Positions 24,184-36,417 of a stretch of 64,000 nucleotides of DNA are shown one piece after another. The translations under genes and the position numbers were made by a program. Position 1 is the stretch's first letter. Each line of letters starts with the position of its first letter. Below the pieces are notes generated by a model. The model did not search any database. It had not been told where the DNA came from and worked only from the letters and a program-made list of their open reading frames with translations. The stretch comes from Rhodocollybia butyracea. Its lineage: Eukaryota > Basidiomycota > Agaricomycetes > Agaricales > Omphalotaceae. The DNA lies in the NCBI GenBank assembly GCA_015501585.1, contig JADNRY010000012.1, forward strand, positions 310,001-374,000, read 5' to 3'.

Positions 24184-24811
24184 AATTTAACGGAAGGGGC
24201 GATGAAGACTAGGATTATGTTATTCCACAGCAAATTCTATCCGTGAGGTAGTGTGCCATTGGGGAATTTTCATTACTGGGGGATTGCAGGGCTCGGATTT
24301 GTTGGGGCCGGTCTAAGGCTGAGATTTATTCTGTAGCTAATGTGTTACCCCGGAAGCGTTCTTCCTTGTGTTAGTAGAGATCGCGTCTGGGACCGGCTTT
24401 AACATATTACTACCTCAAGAAACCGACACTACTCCTCCCATGACGACGCATTGAGCCGTGGGAAGAGATATCCAAAACGGTCACGTCCCGCGTTCCCACT
24501 ACTGTTGATTGCCAAGTTGCTACTCTGTCACTGGCAGCATCGACCTCGACGAACGTTTTGCTTTGAGCTTTTCCCCCCGGTCTTACAACTCTGCGGTTCT
24601 AACTCTGGTGTGAACCTGTTTTGAATCTTCAACCGTCTCGTTTACCTGGTTTCAGCCGGCGTCATAATCTCTATACACCAGCTAGCAGAGAACTAGGCGA
24701 TGAAAGCATAGTTGCTACGCTTCAATAACTTCTCACGCCGTAAAAGACTGGTTAGCACAAAGGAATTCGAGATTCTGGGCTCGAGATTTGGACGGATATA
24801 CCCGAGATAAG
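24184..24811. other. Intergenic, no gene recognised
   Basis: 628 bp between the NmrA remnant and the phosphatase gene. Only short meaningless frames are present. It presumably includes the phosphatase promoter. Confidence 0.4.
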
Positions 24812-27800
24812 ATGGCTGTACCTACAGAGGCCGGGAGCCAACTGGATAAAGTGAGCACCATAAATACTCGTTATATCATACTAATGACCTCTAGAACTCT
24901 ACGAAACGACTTCCACCCTCCCTAAACATTGCCAAAGCGAAGGAAGCTACAGATGCAGCGTATGCGAATACCATACAACTTGAAGACGACGAGAGCGGAA
25001 ACTCTGGCGAAGAAGATAGCGAGCAAGAGGTTCAGGTTGCAGATCTTCGCTCCTTGCGTAGTTCACGCAGCTCCTCTTCGTCAGAATCTTCTTCAGTCGA
25101 CGACATTGAACAGGATCTTGCACGACTTGACCAACTTCGCCAAAATGTCAAGCATAATCTTAAATTACGCCCAATACGAAGTACAAGTACATTGAGAAAT
25201 GAAATCGTGTCAGCACAAAGCCCCATTTCACCTACACCCAGTAGTACGACTTCAGCGTATTTTACGCCTTTGGATGAACAACCCCCTGGAGGAAACAGAT
25301 TCCTCGCTGCCCCAGCTTCTAGCCCTCCGTTAATAATGGCTCATCCACCCAAAACTCCGTTTTCGCCGTTTACACCCGGATTAGCGAGTACACCACATAC
25401 ACCATACACTCCACCTGTCTATACATCGACTCTTCATACTCCACGCCCCATTTCCGCGGGCGAGCTGGCCATTATACTATCATCCTCGACTTCATTTCCT
25501 TTGCTTATTGATACTCGGCCCCTGGCAACTCATAACCTATTTCACATTCGTCACTCGGTGCCGATCGCGATTCCCTCGCTGATATTGAAGCGTTCAAGGA
25601 AACCGAATTTAAAGGGATCTCAGTTTACGACTATGCGCTCATTGAAGCAGTTTATCACGACAGAACATGGCAGGAAGATATTCGAGGCATTCTTAGAAGA
25701 TGGGACTGCGATGGGGACAGAAAATGGACTGTGGAATGGAGATGTCATAATTTACGATGAAGATATGGATGTCAAAGATCGAGGCAACTCGAGCTCTACG
25801 CCATGGGCACTGTTAGGCGTTGTGCAGAGTTTGTTGGATTCGAATGCCAATTCTGCCAACCCCAAGGCGTCATCAGTGGATACGAGAACAATTCTTGATT
25901 CCTTTCCATCCGAGCCCGAACCACAGATCGGAAAAGCCGACTATATAGAGGGAGGAATCGGTCATACTAGGTATCATCCGAATCCACAGTTGCAAATGCT
26001 GATTGTCGGTGCGGGAGAGGACGGGGAGAATGAGCTGGGTACAGTTTCTGTTACTCAAGATCTATCCACCGCTTCGAACCCCAATTTGAAAGCATCATCT
26101 CTTTTCGCTTCTGCCTCTGCTCTTGCGCCTCCACGATCAGAATCTCCTGTTCCACTCGGGCCCAGCGCAAAACGTAAAGGCCCTCCTCCATCACTAGGTC
26201 TCGGAGGAGGCTTGTTTCAACTCGACACTCACCAGGCAATGTACAAAACTCGGGGCGAGGTGTTGATTGATCAGAGTTTGAATAGTGCGAGTACCCTTGC
26301 GAGTGCAAACGCAAGTGCGAACTCACTGAAAACCGTGGATAGTGATATGACGGTTACGCAGATGAGCTTGAACTCGACGGCGAGTTTGAGTTCAATATCA
26401 GATTCGCCTTCAGAAGAACAACACGTACTGTCATCCGTCGACCTAAAATCAGTAAACCCCTCACCGTTACCCATGATGCCTTCGTTCACAATCTCTTCTA
26501 CCGTTGTACCGTCCTCCACCGCACCACAACATCTATTACCTCCGACACATCTGCATCTTGCTCTTTCCGAGCCTAATCCTGCATCAGCAACACTCTCTTC
26601 TGGGATCTCGGACTCGGGTTTCAAAACTGCTTTCACATCATTAGCAGACCCGTCACCGTCCCCGCCTCCGAGTGCGAGTCAGATTGGGTTTTCGTTGGGT
26701 AAGGCTGACGCTTCGGCGACTGTAGGAGGTGGATTCAAGAGACCGCCGCCCCCTTCACAAATGAATAAGAGACCTTCGGCACCTGATCTGAGGATTGGGA
26801 TCGGGAAGGAAGGTTTGTTTGTGTTTTTTTATCTCTTTTGTTCGTCATTGACTTCTTATCATCAGGAACGTCAACATCGATACCACCAAATCCAGTCGTA
26901 TTCCCAAATCCTGTTCCAGGTGCAGGTGCAACTCCGCCTGTCAAACGTCTACCCAAATTAAGTCTGAACACGGGTGGAGTCGGCGGCCTTGGGGTAGGTG
27001 GTGAACGGGGGACTTGGGGTACCGGAGTTGGGGGAAGTTTAGGGAGGAGGATGGGCACAAAGCTTCGAAGCGCTACTGTTGGTGGTGGGACTGGTAGCTG
27101 GAGTATGTTGTTTCCTTGTTGATTCACCGGTTAGTTGCTAATACTTTTTTGTTTCCTCAGATCGAGATTCCCACTTCCAACAACCACCCCTTCCGCTCTC
27201 TTTCAACTTGAATCAAAATTCAAAAATTTCCGCCGAACCAGATTCCACATCAGTCGCAGTGGCAAACGCGTTTTCACCGACTTCAAATATAAAAAATCCT
27301 TTCCAATCACTGACTTTACCGCTTCCCTCATCATCCAACCCATCGCACAGCTCAGACTCAAACTTGCCTGGTTTCGGTTTACATCCTCCTTCGCCATCGC
27401 ATCTCAATCTTGCACATTCACATCATCATCGTCATACGCCTAGTCCTCCGGGGTCTGCGCGGTTGTATGGGTCATTTACCAGCGAAGGAGCTGTCGAAGG
27501 AAATGTAAATGCACCACCCAGACCTCCGCCTAGTCCTGGATTTGGCAAGACTAGTTTTGGGTTTGGGGAGGGAACAACTGATGGGCGGGAATGGCCGGGA
27601 AGGAAGCTTTCAGCGCCAGCTATTTCCCTTTCCAGGTCTTTTTCGACAAGGGGGCCAGGATTACCTTCGAGGGACTTAGCTCCTCTTGTGCCACCTAAAC
27701 GTGTACCATCACCATCTTGGACTGTATCGTCTGAAGCAGAGCACGATCTTGATACGGAGAGCGAAAGTGAGACGACTAGTACGGAGAGTCGGACATCTAT

Positions 27801-30052
27801 TTCTTCTCTTTCGACGTCATCATCCTCGTTGGAGTCGTTTTCGGAAATAGATGAGGGTCCAGGTACGGTGAATGGGGGATCCAAGAGCGATGAAATGGTT
27901 GAATTTCCGGCATATCAACTACGTGTCGATCGTAAGTTTTCCTCTGTTGGCTATTTCTTCTATTCCACTCCAACCCTACGTTCTTATAGATTCAATTCCA
28001 AACAATGCCCATCCCCACATTTATGCTCATGCGCGGAGTGAAAGCGTCAGCAGTGTGGATAGTACAGATTCCTCCGGTAGTAGTGGTCCAAAGACCGCGT
28101 ATTTCACTCCTCCGCATACGCCGACTCAGGCTGAGGTACCTTCTACCTCCGCTTCTCAACATCGTCCCTCAAAAAATCATTCGCAGTCAACACATCAGGA
28201 ACCTTCGGGTTCGCAGAATATACACAATACTCATTCAGCCTTTTTTAAGTACGAGGACCAATCTCTACTTGGCACAGATGTAGGAGTCCATGGGACGAGT
28301 CATCCGCCAAACCTGAGCTTGAATTTACATTCATCGCAAAAACGAGATGATGACCGTTATGATCGCGATCCTGACCACCCACCGACCCCACGCACTGCTC
28401 GTCCAGAGGAGGAACTCAGCGCAGGACTTGGGAGCCTCGGATTCCCCAAAGCACCCGATGGATCGGGTCCCTTGCTCCCTCCACACCTCTCTGAATTTGG
28501 GTTTTATGGGCAAGATTATCACGATAATTACAACCATGAAGATCCTCAGCGATTTTCATATTCTGCCTATCCAGCTTCTGCCACCCGTACTCATGGTGGT
28601 TTCGGCGTCCAGTCACAGTCCCATAACCCAACTGACGGTGGATACCCTCACCATTCCTATGCCGACCGCGAACGCTCTTCCTCTTTCTCATCTCTTTATC
28701 CACCTCCCTCGACAGATTCTGTCGATTCGGAATCTGACCGGGACGCAGACGATCCGATGAGTTTTGTCGTTTCGACAATTTTGCCTGGCTTTTTGTTTTT
28801 GGGTCCAGAGCCGACCAGCTGGGAACATGTGAGAGAATTGAGAGAGTTGGGCGTGCGGAGGATTGTGAATTTGGCGGCAGAATGCGGGCCGGATGATTGG
28901 GGATTAAGGTTGGATAGGGCTGGGACTGGGGAAGCGGAGAAGGAAAAGGGAAAGGAGGAAACGGACAGTGCCGGATTCGAGAAATATTACAAGATCCCGA
29001 TGAGAGATACTGTGGAAGAGGATGGCATTGGAAGAGGTGTTAGAGTTGTTTGTGAATTGCTTGGTATGTATACATTTGGTCCGTTTCATCTTGTTTAACC
29101 TAACTTTCCTTTAGACCACGCACGTCTTCACTCTGCCCCAGCCTACGTCCACTGTAAAGCGGGTAAATCACGCTCTGTAACTGCAGTCATCGCCTATCTT
29201 ATCCACGCAAACCACTGGCCTCTTTCGAAAGCCTATGGATTTGTCCTTGAACGTCGAAAAGGCATCTCTCCCAACATTGGCTTCGTCTCTGAGCTCATGG
29301 GCTTTGAAGAAGAGGAACTTGGAGGCAAGAGCGGTGGTGTGAGTGGGGCTGCTTGGGGAGGACAGAAGGGGTATGCGAAGCATCATCATCGTCAAGGAGG
29401 TGCTGCGGCTGCGGCTCTTCCTCAGCCTAGTGCACCGGCAGCTACGAGAGAAGAAAATGGTGGAGGAAAGGTGGAAGGGAATGGTGATGGTGCGACGAGC
29501 AATAACCCGTATGGGTACGGCATGATTGCGTCGACAAGAAAGTCGGGTGGTGCGAGGGAGAGTATGCCGCCACCTGCTACACACATACACCATGGGTATT
29601 CACAATCAGTGACGGAGCCCAGTACCTCTGCAAGTTTCCATTTAAGCGATGGTGGTTCGGGGAGCGGTAACAACAGTGCGTCGTCGTCTGCCACTGCGAG
29701 TCCAGAGTTGAACGGGGAGTATCGGACGGGTGCCTCCTATCTTGGTGGTAGTGGGGCTGATGCTCGACAGGGTTCTTCAGGGCCGTCGTTCCCTCCTCTA
29801 TCGGCTGGCGGCATTCTTGCTCTTGGCGATGCTGCGCAGGAATTGGAGGTGCGAGATGCTAATGGAAGGTATCGACATGCTCGGAGAGCACCAGTAAACG
29901 AGACGACGTTGCAGCCTATGAGGAGGGTGAGTAAAGCTGGGTTGGAGAGTGGAGAGTTTTTTTACGGAGATGGAAAGATGACGTGGGGTGATGTAGAGGA
30001 TGAAGAGGTTGTGGAAGATTCGCCCGCGCCTGTTAAGGAGGCAGGAGTTTAG
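24812..30052 (+). CDS. Giant rhodanese-like / dual-specificity protein phosphatase
   Basis: The ATG at 24812 opens MAVPTEAGSQLDK, and an intron then leads into NSTKRLPPSLNIAKAKEATD. The product is about 1,600 aa, mostly disordered Ser/Pro-rich sequence around two folded parts. The first is a rhodanese-like domain (about 25450-25850: GELAIILSSSTSFPLLIDTR ... LFHIRHSVPIAIPSLILKR ... GDVIIYDEDMDV). The position that usually holds the catalytic Cys reads YDED, so this domain should be non-catalytic, as in the substrate-docking module of MAP-kinase phosphatases. The second is a dual-specificity phosphatase domain (about 28765-29300: STILPGFLFLGPEPTSWEHV, RRIVNLAAECGPDDW, KIPMRDTVEEDGI, APAYVHCKAGKSRSVTAVIA). 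Its intact HCxxGxxRS loop predicts an active phosphatase, probably acting on MAP kinases. Seven or so introns occur. TAG ends at 30052. Confidence 0.82.
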
Positions 30053-30890
30053 CTGGAGGTACGGAGGGAATTTTGTATATTCTTCGAATATGAGTCCGGT
30101 GAGGTATGTTATGTTTGGTTTGTGTCGTTTACGAAGTTAACCTTTTCCAATAGAAGCCTGCGCAACGTAGACAAATGTCTTTTCTGTGCGGAAATCTCGC
30201 CCGGCCCGTCATACGACGTGTTGGGCTTGTTATCCAAGCGCTGGCGGTTCCTTTTCTTGTTATTTTTTCATTTCATTCGGTCTCATGGGTTTTTACTTTT
30301 CGTTATCGGAATTTTTTCTCTCGTCATCGTTTCTCTTTCATTCATCTACTATTACTACGCTAATGCCTTATCATTGACTTTATGTGCTATATATTGGTCC
30401 ACTCCTTCACAGTCGAATGTCAGCCTGCACGTCTATCATATTTAATTCTTAAAGTCGCCAGCCAAAACGCAAACGTTCACCGTTCGACGCAGTTCTTTTG
30501 TAGCCCCATCTTGATGGTATCATTGTCCAATTCTACTTCTTCATCCACTCCACCCGTCGCAATCGCATTACTATGAATCTGTTTACTTTCTTTCCCTCCG
30601 AATCCGCACAGATTGTCCGACTTCTCACAAACAGTTCCCTAGGAGATCTTGTATTAGCACACTACCTGAGCTACGCAATGTAGCGTAGCCAGCCAACCAG
30701 AACATGCTTACTTGTTTAGTTGTACGACGCGTCCAAACTCGTGCCAAAGTATGTAGCCATATGATGATCGTCTGAGTCCTTTGATGCGACAAATTAGACG
30801 CCCTATTCCAAAACCGGTAATCTTGTCCCACAATAGAGACACCTTTTGGCCGTTTCGAGCTTAACTTTTTTTACCTCTTCATCACAACCA
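30053..30890. other. Intergenic: 3' flank of phosphatase gene and promoter of Def1-like gene
   Basis: 838 bp, pyrimidine-rich (for example TTTCTCTCGTCATCG-type stretches around 30250-30350). No convincing gene or RNA is seen. Confidence 0.4.
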
Positions 30891-33800
30891 ATGGCGTCGT
30901 ATAAATCTGCCATCCACCAGCCATCCTCGACAAGCAACAGTCCCAGGCCAGCAGCGCATCCAGAGACGAAAATGAAAGACTTTAAAGACAAGGCTAGACA
31001 ACTGCAAGAATTTTTTCCTTCTTGGTCGCATGACGGTGTGCAGTCTTGTGTTTTTTTTACACGCGTGTTTTAGCTAACTTTTTCTTGCTTTCTTTTTTTC
31101 CCTTGTTTCTTTCAGACTTGCATTCGCTACTAGTTGAAGTAAATGGAGATGTCGAGGAGGCTGCTACACGAATTAGCGATGGCGAGTGTTTCTTTTTGCG
31201 TGTGATGTACATTATATTAATGTTCAGTAGGCAAAGCTGAACAATGGGGCTCTGTGTCGCGCAAAAAGGACAAGAAAGCGGTTTCGACTGGGCCAGTTTC
31301 CCGAGGCGATTCTCGTGGCACACGTGGTGGATTTGGCGGTGGCAGAGGTGGCGGACGAGGTGGCGCTGTTCATGCTAGAGGCGGTGGCGGAGCTGGCCGT
31401 CCTCGAGGCGCTGCAACTGGCGGAAGAGGTGGGTCAACGGCAAATGGTCATACTTCTCGTACCGCGTCTCCTGCAATCGGTCAACATGTAGAGCCTATAG
31501 ACGCGACATCCAGCGACACTCCTCCGACTTGGGCAGAACCGCCGAAAGCAGAGGAAGAAACGACAAAACCCTCTGTGTTGACTACAGAATCTATTCCTCA
31601 CAAACCTACCCCTTCAAAGGTTCCTGCCACGTCGAAACTTTCTTGGGCCCAGATTGCAAAACCTCAAGAAAAGCCCACGCCACAACAATCTGCTCCAGAA
31701 TCTGCTCCTGCTCCTCCGCCAGAACCAGAACCCATGACAAACACAGGTTGGGAAGATCCAACCACCGTCCAGACTCCGTTATTTGATGAGGAGCCGTCAG
31801 TTCCAGCACCAGCGCCGGAAGAACCGGTACGTGAGCCAGAGCCCGAACCTATTCCAGCGCCGGTCGAGCCAGCAGAGCCAGAACCTGTTGCTTCTGTCCC
31901 TGCTGCTCCTCCTACTCCCACTCCTTCTACTCCCTCTAAAATACCCGCACGACCAGCACCGATTTCGAATCGCACAAGTGCTCGATATTCCAACTATGCA
32001 AAGATTGCGTCCGACCAAGGTGGTGTCGTCATGCCACCTACTCCTTCCTCAATCGGCGCCAATCTTTCAACGTCTTTTGGTTCTTTTGGCTTGAAATCTG
32101 CTGGTGTTGAGAAAGTAGGCATGCAGTTTGGAAGTCTTGGACTCGAAGATGAGTCGGAGTCAGATGCTCCTGCCAAAGAACTAGAGGCTTCGACAGAGCC
32201 ACCATTAGCTGCTCCCTCGAGTTCGACATCGCTAGGCTCAGGGTTATATCAGTCTTCATCGTCTCAGCCGATTCAAACCAGTACTTCACAGCCCGTTATT
32301 CCGTCCTCTTCTGCTACTGCATCACCCGCACAGACGCTTCAGCAGGCAGCTGCACCTTCCCAACCCCTCTCTCAGCTTCCCCAACAGCTCCAGCAGCAGG
32401 CTGCTGCTGCTGTTCAAGCTCAAGCACAAACTCTTCCTTCGTCGTCTTCATCTCTTTATGCTCAACACGGTCTTCCAACTCATATCGATCCAGCGAGTCC
32501 ACCTCTGCAGAGTCAACCACAACAACAGTCACAGCAACAACAACAACAACAACAAGGCTATCTACGTCAAAACGATCAATCACCATACGCTGCTGGCGTC
32601 AGTTCTGGATTCAATCATACATCAACCCCACCACAAAGTCAGACGCAGGATAACGGCTACGGGTCGTTTGGGGCTTCCTTAGGTGGAAGCCAGAGTCTTG
32701 CCAGCCAGGGTCTCGGTGGTATCACTCAGGGTTTGAGTATGGGACAGGGCCAGGGTGCTCTCGCTGGAATGGGTGGACTGGGAGGAGCTGCTCTCGGAGG
32801 ACAAGGCTTGAGTCACCAGCAGCAGCAAGCGAGTTTGAGTGCATTTGACAACTATGGTTATGAAGGCGGTCAGAGAGTGAGTGTTCTACAAAATTCATAT
32901 TCAACATGTCTAACTTTCTTTCAGAGTTTTTACGACTCTTATCAGCCTAATACATTTGGTGGACGCAACGTTCTTTCGCATGAGGATCTCAAAGGAGGTC
33001 TAGCATCTCAACAACAAGCGTCTACAGCACAAACTCCCTCCACTTCATCCGGTACACCAACCACCTCGCAATCCTCGGCTCAATCCGCACAGTCTCCTGC
33101 AACTTCTGTATCACCGTCTGCTCAAGGCCAGCCTCAGCCTGGTCAGGGAGGGCCAGCACCTGGATACCATCCTGCTGCTCCTGTTCCAACCTACTACTAC
33201 CAGCCCTTCCCTCATCAAAATTCATATTACAGCGCCGCTGCGATGGGTGCACCGTCCAACTACGGTTACAGTGTAGGTGGAATGGGTGGAATGGGCGCTG
33301 TTGGTGTCGGTGTGCCTCAGCCTTACCCCGGAATGAGCGGTATGAACGTCAATGTTGGCAAATACCCAACAATGTATCCTGGTCCACCAGGAAGCGCCAG
33401 TCCGGCAGGCAAGCCCTCGCATACCCCTGGAATGGGAGTTGTTGGACACGGGCATGGCAGTGTTCTTGGACACGGCGGTATCGGCGTTCAACCCCAGAAT
33501 TATGGAGGAGGCTTATACGCTCAGCAACAGGGATATGACGACTATTCGCATCATACTGCTCAACATCACCAGCAGCAAAATCATCAGCAACATCATACTT
33601 CACATGGACTCGGAATTGGGCAGGACTATAAACAGCTGTACGGCGGCGGGCAGGGCGGGTTGCAAGGATATACGGGTTCAGCAGGTGTTGGCGGGTCGGG
33701 CGCGGCAAGAGGGTCACCAGAAACTTCATACAAGCCTTATGCCGGCAAGGACGTCGGTGTAGGTGGTGTTTCGGGCGTTGCTCGCGGTAATGTTCAACAA

Positions 33801-34031
33801 CAAGGCCAGGGTCAGGGCCAGTCAGGAGGACAGGGGCAAGGACAGGGAGGACAGGGAGCTCCTCAGGGTGGTCAAGGATTCTACGGCGGTGCTGCTCGAT
33901 TCGGTGGAGGTGTCGGAGGCGGTAATGGTGGTGTTGGAGGCGGAGGCGCCCCTCAGCAGTACCCCCAAGGACAAAATGATGCTGGGTATTATTACCAGCA
34001 GCAGAGGCAGCAGCAACAGTACTGGCAGTGA
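30891..34031 (+). CDS. DEF1: CUE-domain, Gln-rich protein resembling RNA polymerase II degradation factor Def1
   Basis: The ATG at 30891 opens MASYKSAIHQPSSTSNSPRP. A CUE domain near the N-terminus is split by introns: FKDKARQLQEFFPSWSHD / DLHSLLVEVNGDVEEAATRI / KAEQWGSVSRKKDKK. The EQWG(S)V-KK stretch after the CUE domain is what I associate with Def1. An RGG-rich segment follows (about 31310-31440: GGFGGGRGGGRGGAVHARGG), then a Pro/Glu-rich part (31680-31950), SKLSWAQIAKP, poly-Gln blocks (32380-32560) and a Gln/Gly/Tyr-rich low-complexity C-terminus ending QQQQYWQ. In yeast, Def1 helps ubiquitylate stalled RNA polymerase II: the CUE domain binds ubiquitin and the Gln-rich tail governs its retention in the cytoplasm. 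About 980 aa are predicted, and an additional intron lies at about 32875-32925. The stop is TGA at 34029-34031. Confidence 0.75.
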
Positions 34032-34657
34032 TTTCTTTTTAGTGTATTTCTTGCAATGCTCCCCATCTTTTTCATGATTTTCTATCTGATCCTTGTAATT
34101 TCGTATCATAGTCTCTCTCCTCAGTATATATATCATATCTGGCTTCGTTCAATCACAATTTGACACGGTGAAGAATGTAAAGGTGTAACGCAAGTTGATT
34201 ATGCGATGCGCGTATAATGACTGTACTGCCCTGTATCTTACCTGCCGCCTGGAGCTTCACCTCTGGAATATATCTTTCAATGTGTGCATCGTTCTCTTGG
34301 GACCCAAACCACAGCCTTATAAGTTAGAAACCAAGCACGTAACATTTACAAGAATCAAGGATACCTGATATTTGGCGTGATACATGTGGCTGGGGCCCCG
34401 GCAGTTCCTAAATGGGACCACGTCGGTTAAATTACCACTACTACTACCACTACCTGAACAACTGGCCACTTTCACAAATAAAAATGAGGGCTTACTTTGA
34501 TTCAAGAGCCAAAAAAAGCTTACTCTTCATATCATTAAAAAGTCACAGAATCAATTTGATTTACAAAATATGCATACTATATGCAAAAACAAGGTTAGAT
34601 CTTCTCGCCTTGGTATTCTTGAAGTGGCTCAAGATAAGAATGGACTAAATCTTGTCT
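34032..34657. other. Convergent 3' flanks, no gene recognised
   Basis: 626 bp between the 3' ends of the Def1-like gene (+) and the next gene (-). It is AT-rich with short frames only. Confidence 0.4.
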
Positions 34658-36132
34658 CTACCAACTTGAAAATCCAACCATTTTACCATCCCAGCTCCAC
34701 CATATCATTTCATCTTCCTCATCATGATCTTCCGACTCTGACTCCCGCTGGGAAGATATAGATTCTGGAGTCAACAAATCGGACGACGTCCTCCCCGTAA
34801 CCCAAACTCCCTCAATCTTCTGTTTCTGTATTCGTTGCAGCTTGGGTTTGGCTTCAGACTCCAAGGTATTAACGAAGACTTGTGTCTCCTCAAGAAAATC
34901 ATTCAGTGTATGTTCCAGAGATTTCGTAAAGTTTGGACGAGGTATCCAGGCTGGGTGGGAGAAACGTCGTGGGGCGCGTAGGAGGATGTGCGTTTGGGTG
35001 GGTGCTGGAAAATTGCAATAAATACTTGTACACACAAAAAGCTACAGTATGAACCACAATACAACTCACCTAATTCAGTCGCCATACCACGGCCTTCAGC
35101 GTCGGCAATCGCGAGAGTACGAGATAACAGCTGATCAGCGGTACGAATCTTCTGTTGCTGGCTCGCATGATCTTGAACGGACGACGAAATAGATTTGGAG
35201 ACATGAATCCGTTCTGAGGGTGTTGACGGTGGTGGTGTTGGTGACGAGCGACGGCTACTCGTTGAGCTACGTGATGAGGCGACGTCACTGTTGTCTCCTT
35301 CTGCATCTGAATCCTCTGGCTCTGAAGGACAATCAAAATCCTCAGGCTCGCAAGATTCATCCTCAGCCTCTTCTGGGTCCGAATCTTCTGCCTCGTCACT
35401 ACAGTCACTATCCCCTTCATCACGCACAACAGTCCGTGGTAAATCATCTCTTAATCCCCAGATCTTGGCCTCCAGACCGTCAACAGCGAACATGACTTTT
35501 GATTTCGCTGTGCCGATGCTAGGTCCGACAATAATGGCCATGAACGCTTGACTTCTTAGTGTTTGGGGTATACTGGGGTCAGAGGCAGATGACCGCGAGC
35601 ACCGAGCAAAAGCGGTTGACAGAGCGGTGAAAGTTGTATCGAGATGGGAAGACAAAGTATCATACGAGTCAATTAAGTCTCGTTTGAGTTTTGTAGCCCG
35701 TGCGTTTGACTAGAAAAGAAGCGATGTATGTGAGAGGTTTATCCAGTATCAACGGGGATTTGAAGGTACCTTTCCATTAGGAAGCCGCGCTAGTTGCAAT
35801 ACTGGGCTACAAAAAGATTAGATTAGAAAATTACAAGAATGGTTTATAAAAAACGAGAACAGTCACAATGGCACTTGGTTCTTGAGAAACAGAACATGCC
35901 CCAGCAGACTGGTGGCGAGTTTTGCCGCCATCATATCCGGGATGGCATCCATGTCGAGACGAATGCGCGGTATTCTGGGAGCGAGGGTTCCAATACTCGG
36001 CGGCTCTATTTGTGACACAGGTTGACTTGGATGTGAATTCATTTTTGGTGACAGTTTACTTGCTGTAGTAGAGTTGGAACGGTCAGGAAGGGGAGGAGCC
36101 ATCGAAGGCGTTAAAGTGGGCATTGGTGGCAT
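34658..36132 (-). CDS. Uncharacterised acidic protein, possibly p31comet (MAD2L1-binding protein)-like
   Basis: The minus-strand ATG at 36132 opens MPPMPTLTPSMAPPLPDRSN. After a disordered start comes PRIRLDMDAIPDMMAAKLAT, then SLLGHVLFLKNQVPF joined across an intron (GTGACT ... TTTGTAG) to PVLQLARLPNGK. Next are a helical block (ATKLKRDLIDSYDTLSSHLD), AFMAIIVGPSIGTAKSKVMF, a very acidic Ser/Glu/Asp region (about 35290-35420), a Ser/Pro linker, APRRFSHPAWIPRPNF and a C-terminus ending MIWWSWDGKMVGFSSW (TAG at 34658-34660). The LxxhLahhKNQhPFPhxQL pattern recalls MAD2L1-binding proteins, which shut off the spindle checkpoint. That is a weak, memory-based match. About 430 aa, four or so exons. 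Confidence 0.55.
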
Positions 36133-36417
36133 TAGCGTCTAGATCTCTCGAGTCTTGGACTCGCAATTATCGCGGCCACGTGTATCATGTGGCGCATGCA
36201 ACGTGACAACAGCGAAGTGAGCAAGCAATTAATTTAAATCAGTATGTATCTTGATATGTATGTAACGAAATTACAAGAAGCAACACGAAACAACATGTTA
36301 GAGTCTAGCTGGTCCCTCGCGCTCAGGGGTGTAGAGCGGAGGCGAGTGCTACTAGAGCAAAGTAAACAAGCAGCAAGAAAAAATTAGGTGAATCGAGTAA
36401 ATATCAAAACGTGCAAG

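Noticed and set aside
26838..27127. Long antisense frame opposite the phosphatase gene
   Set aside because: Shadow of biased Gly/Pro/Thr codon use in the real exon on the other strand.
31797..32586. Open antisense frames in the Def1-like gene
   Set aside because: Low-complexity Pro/Glu/Gln coding sequence gives long antisense frames. No independent evidence.
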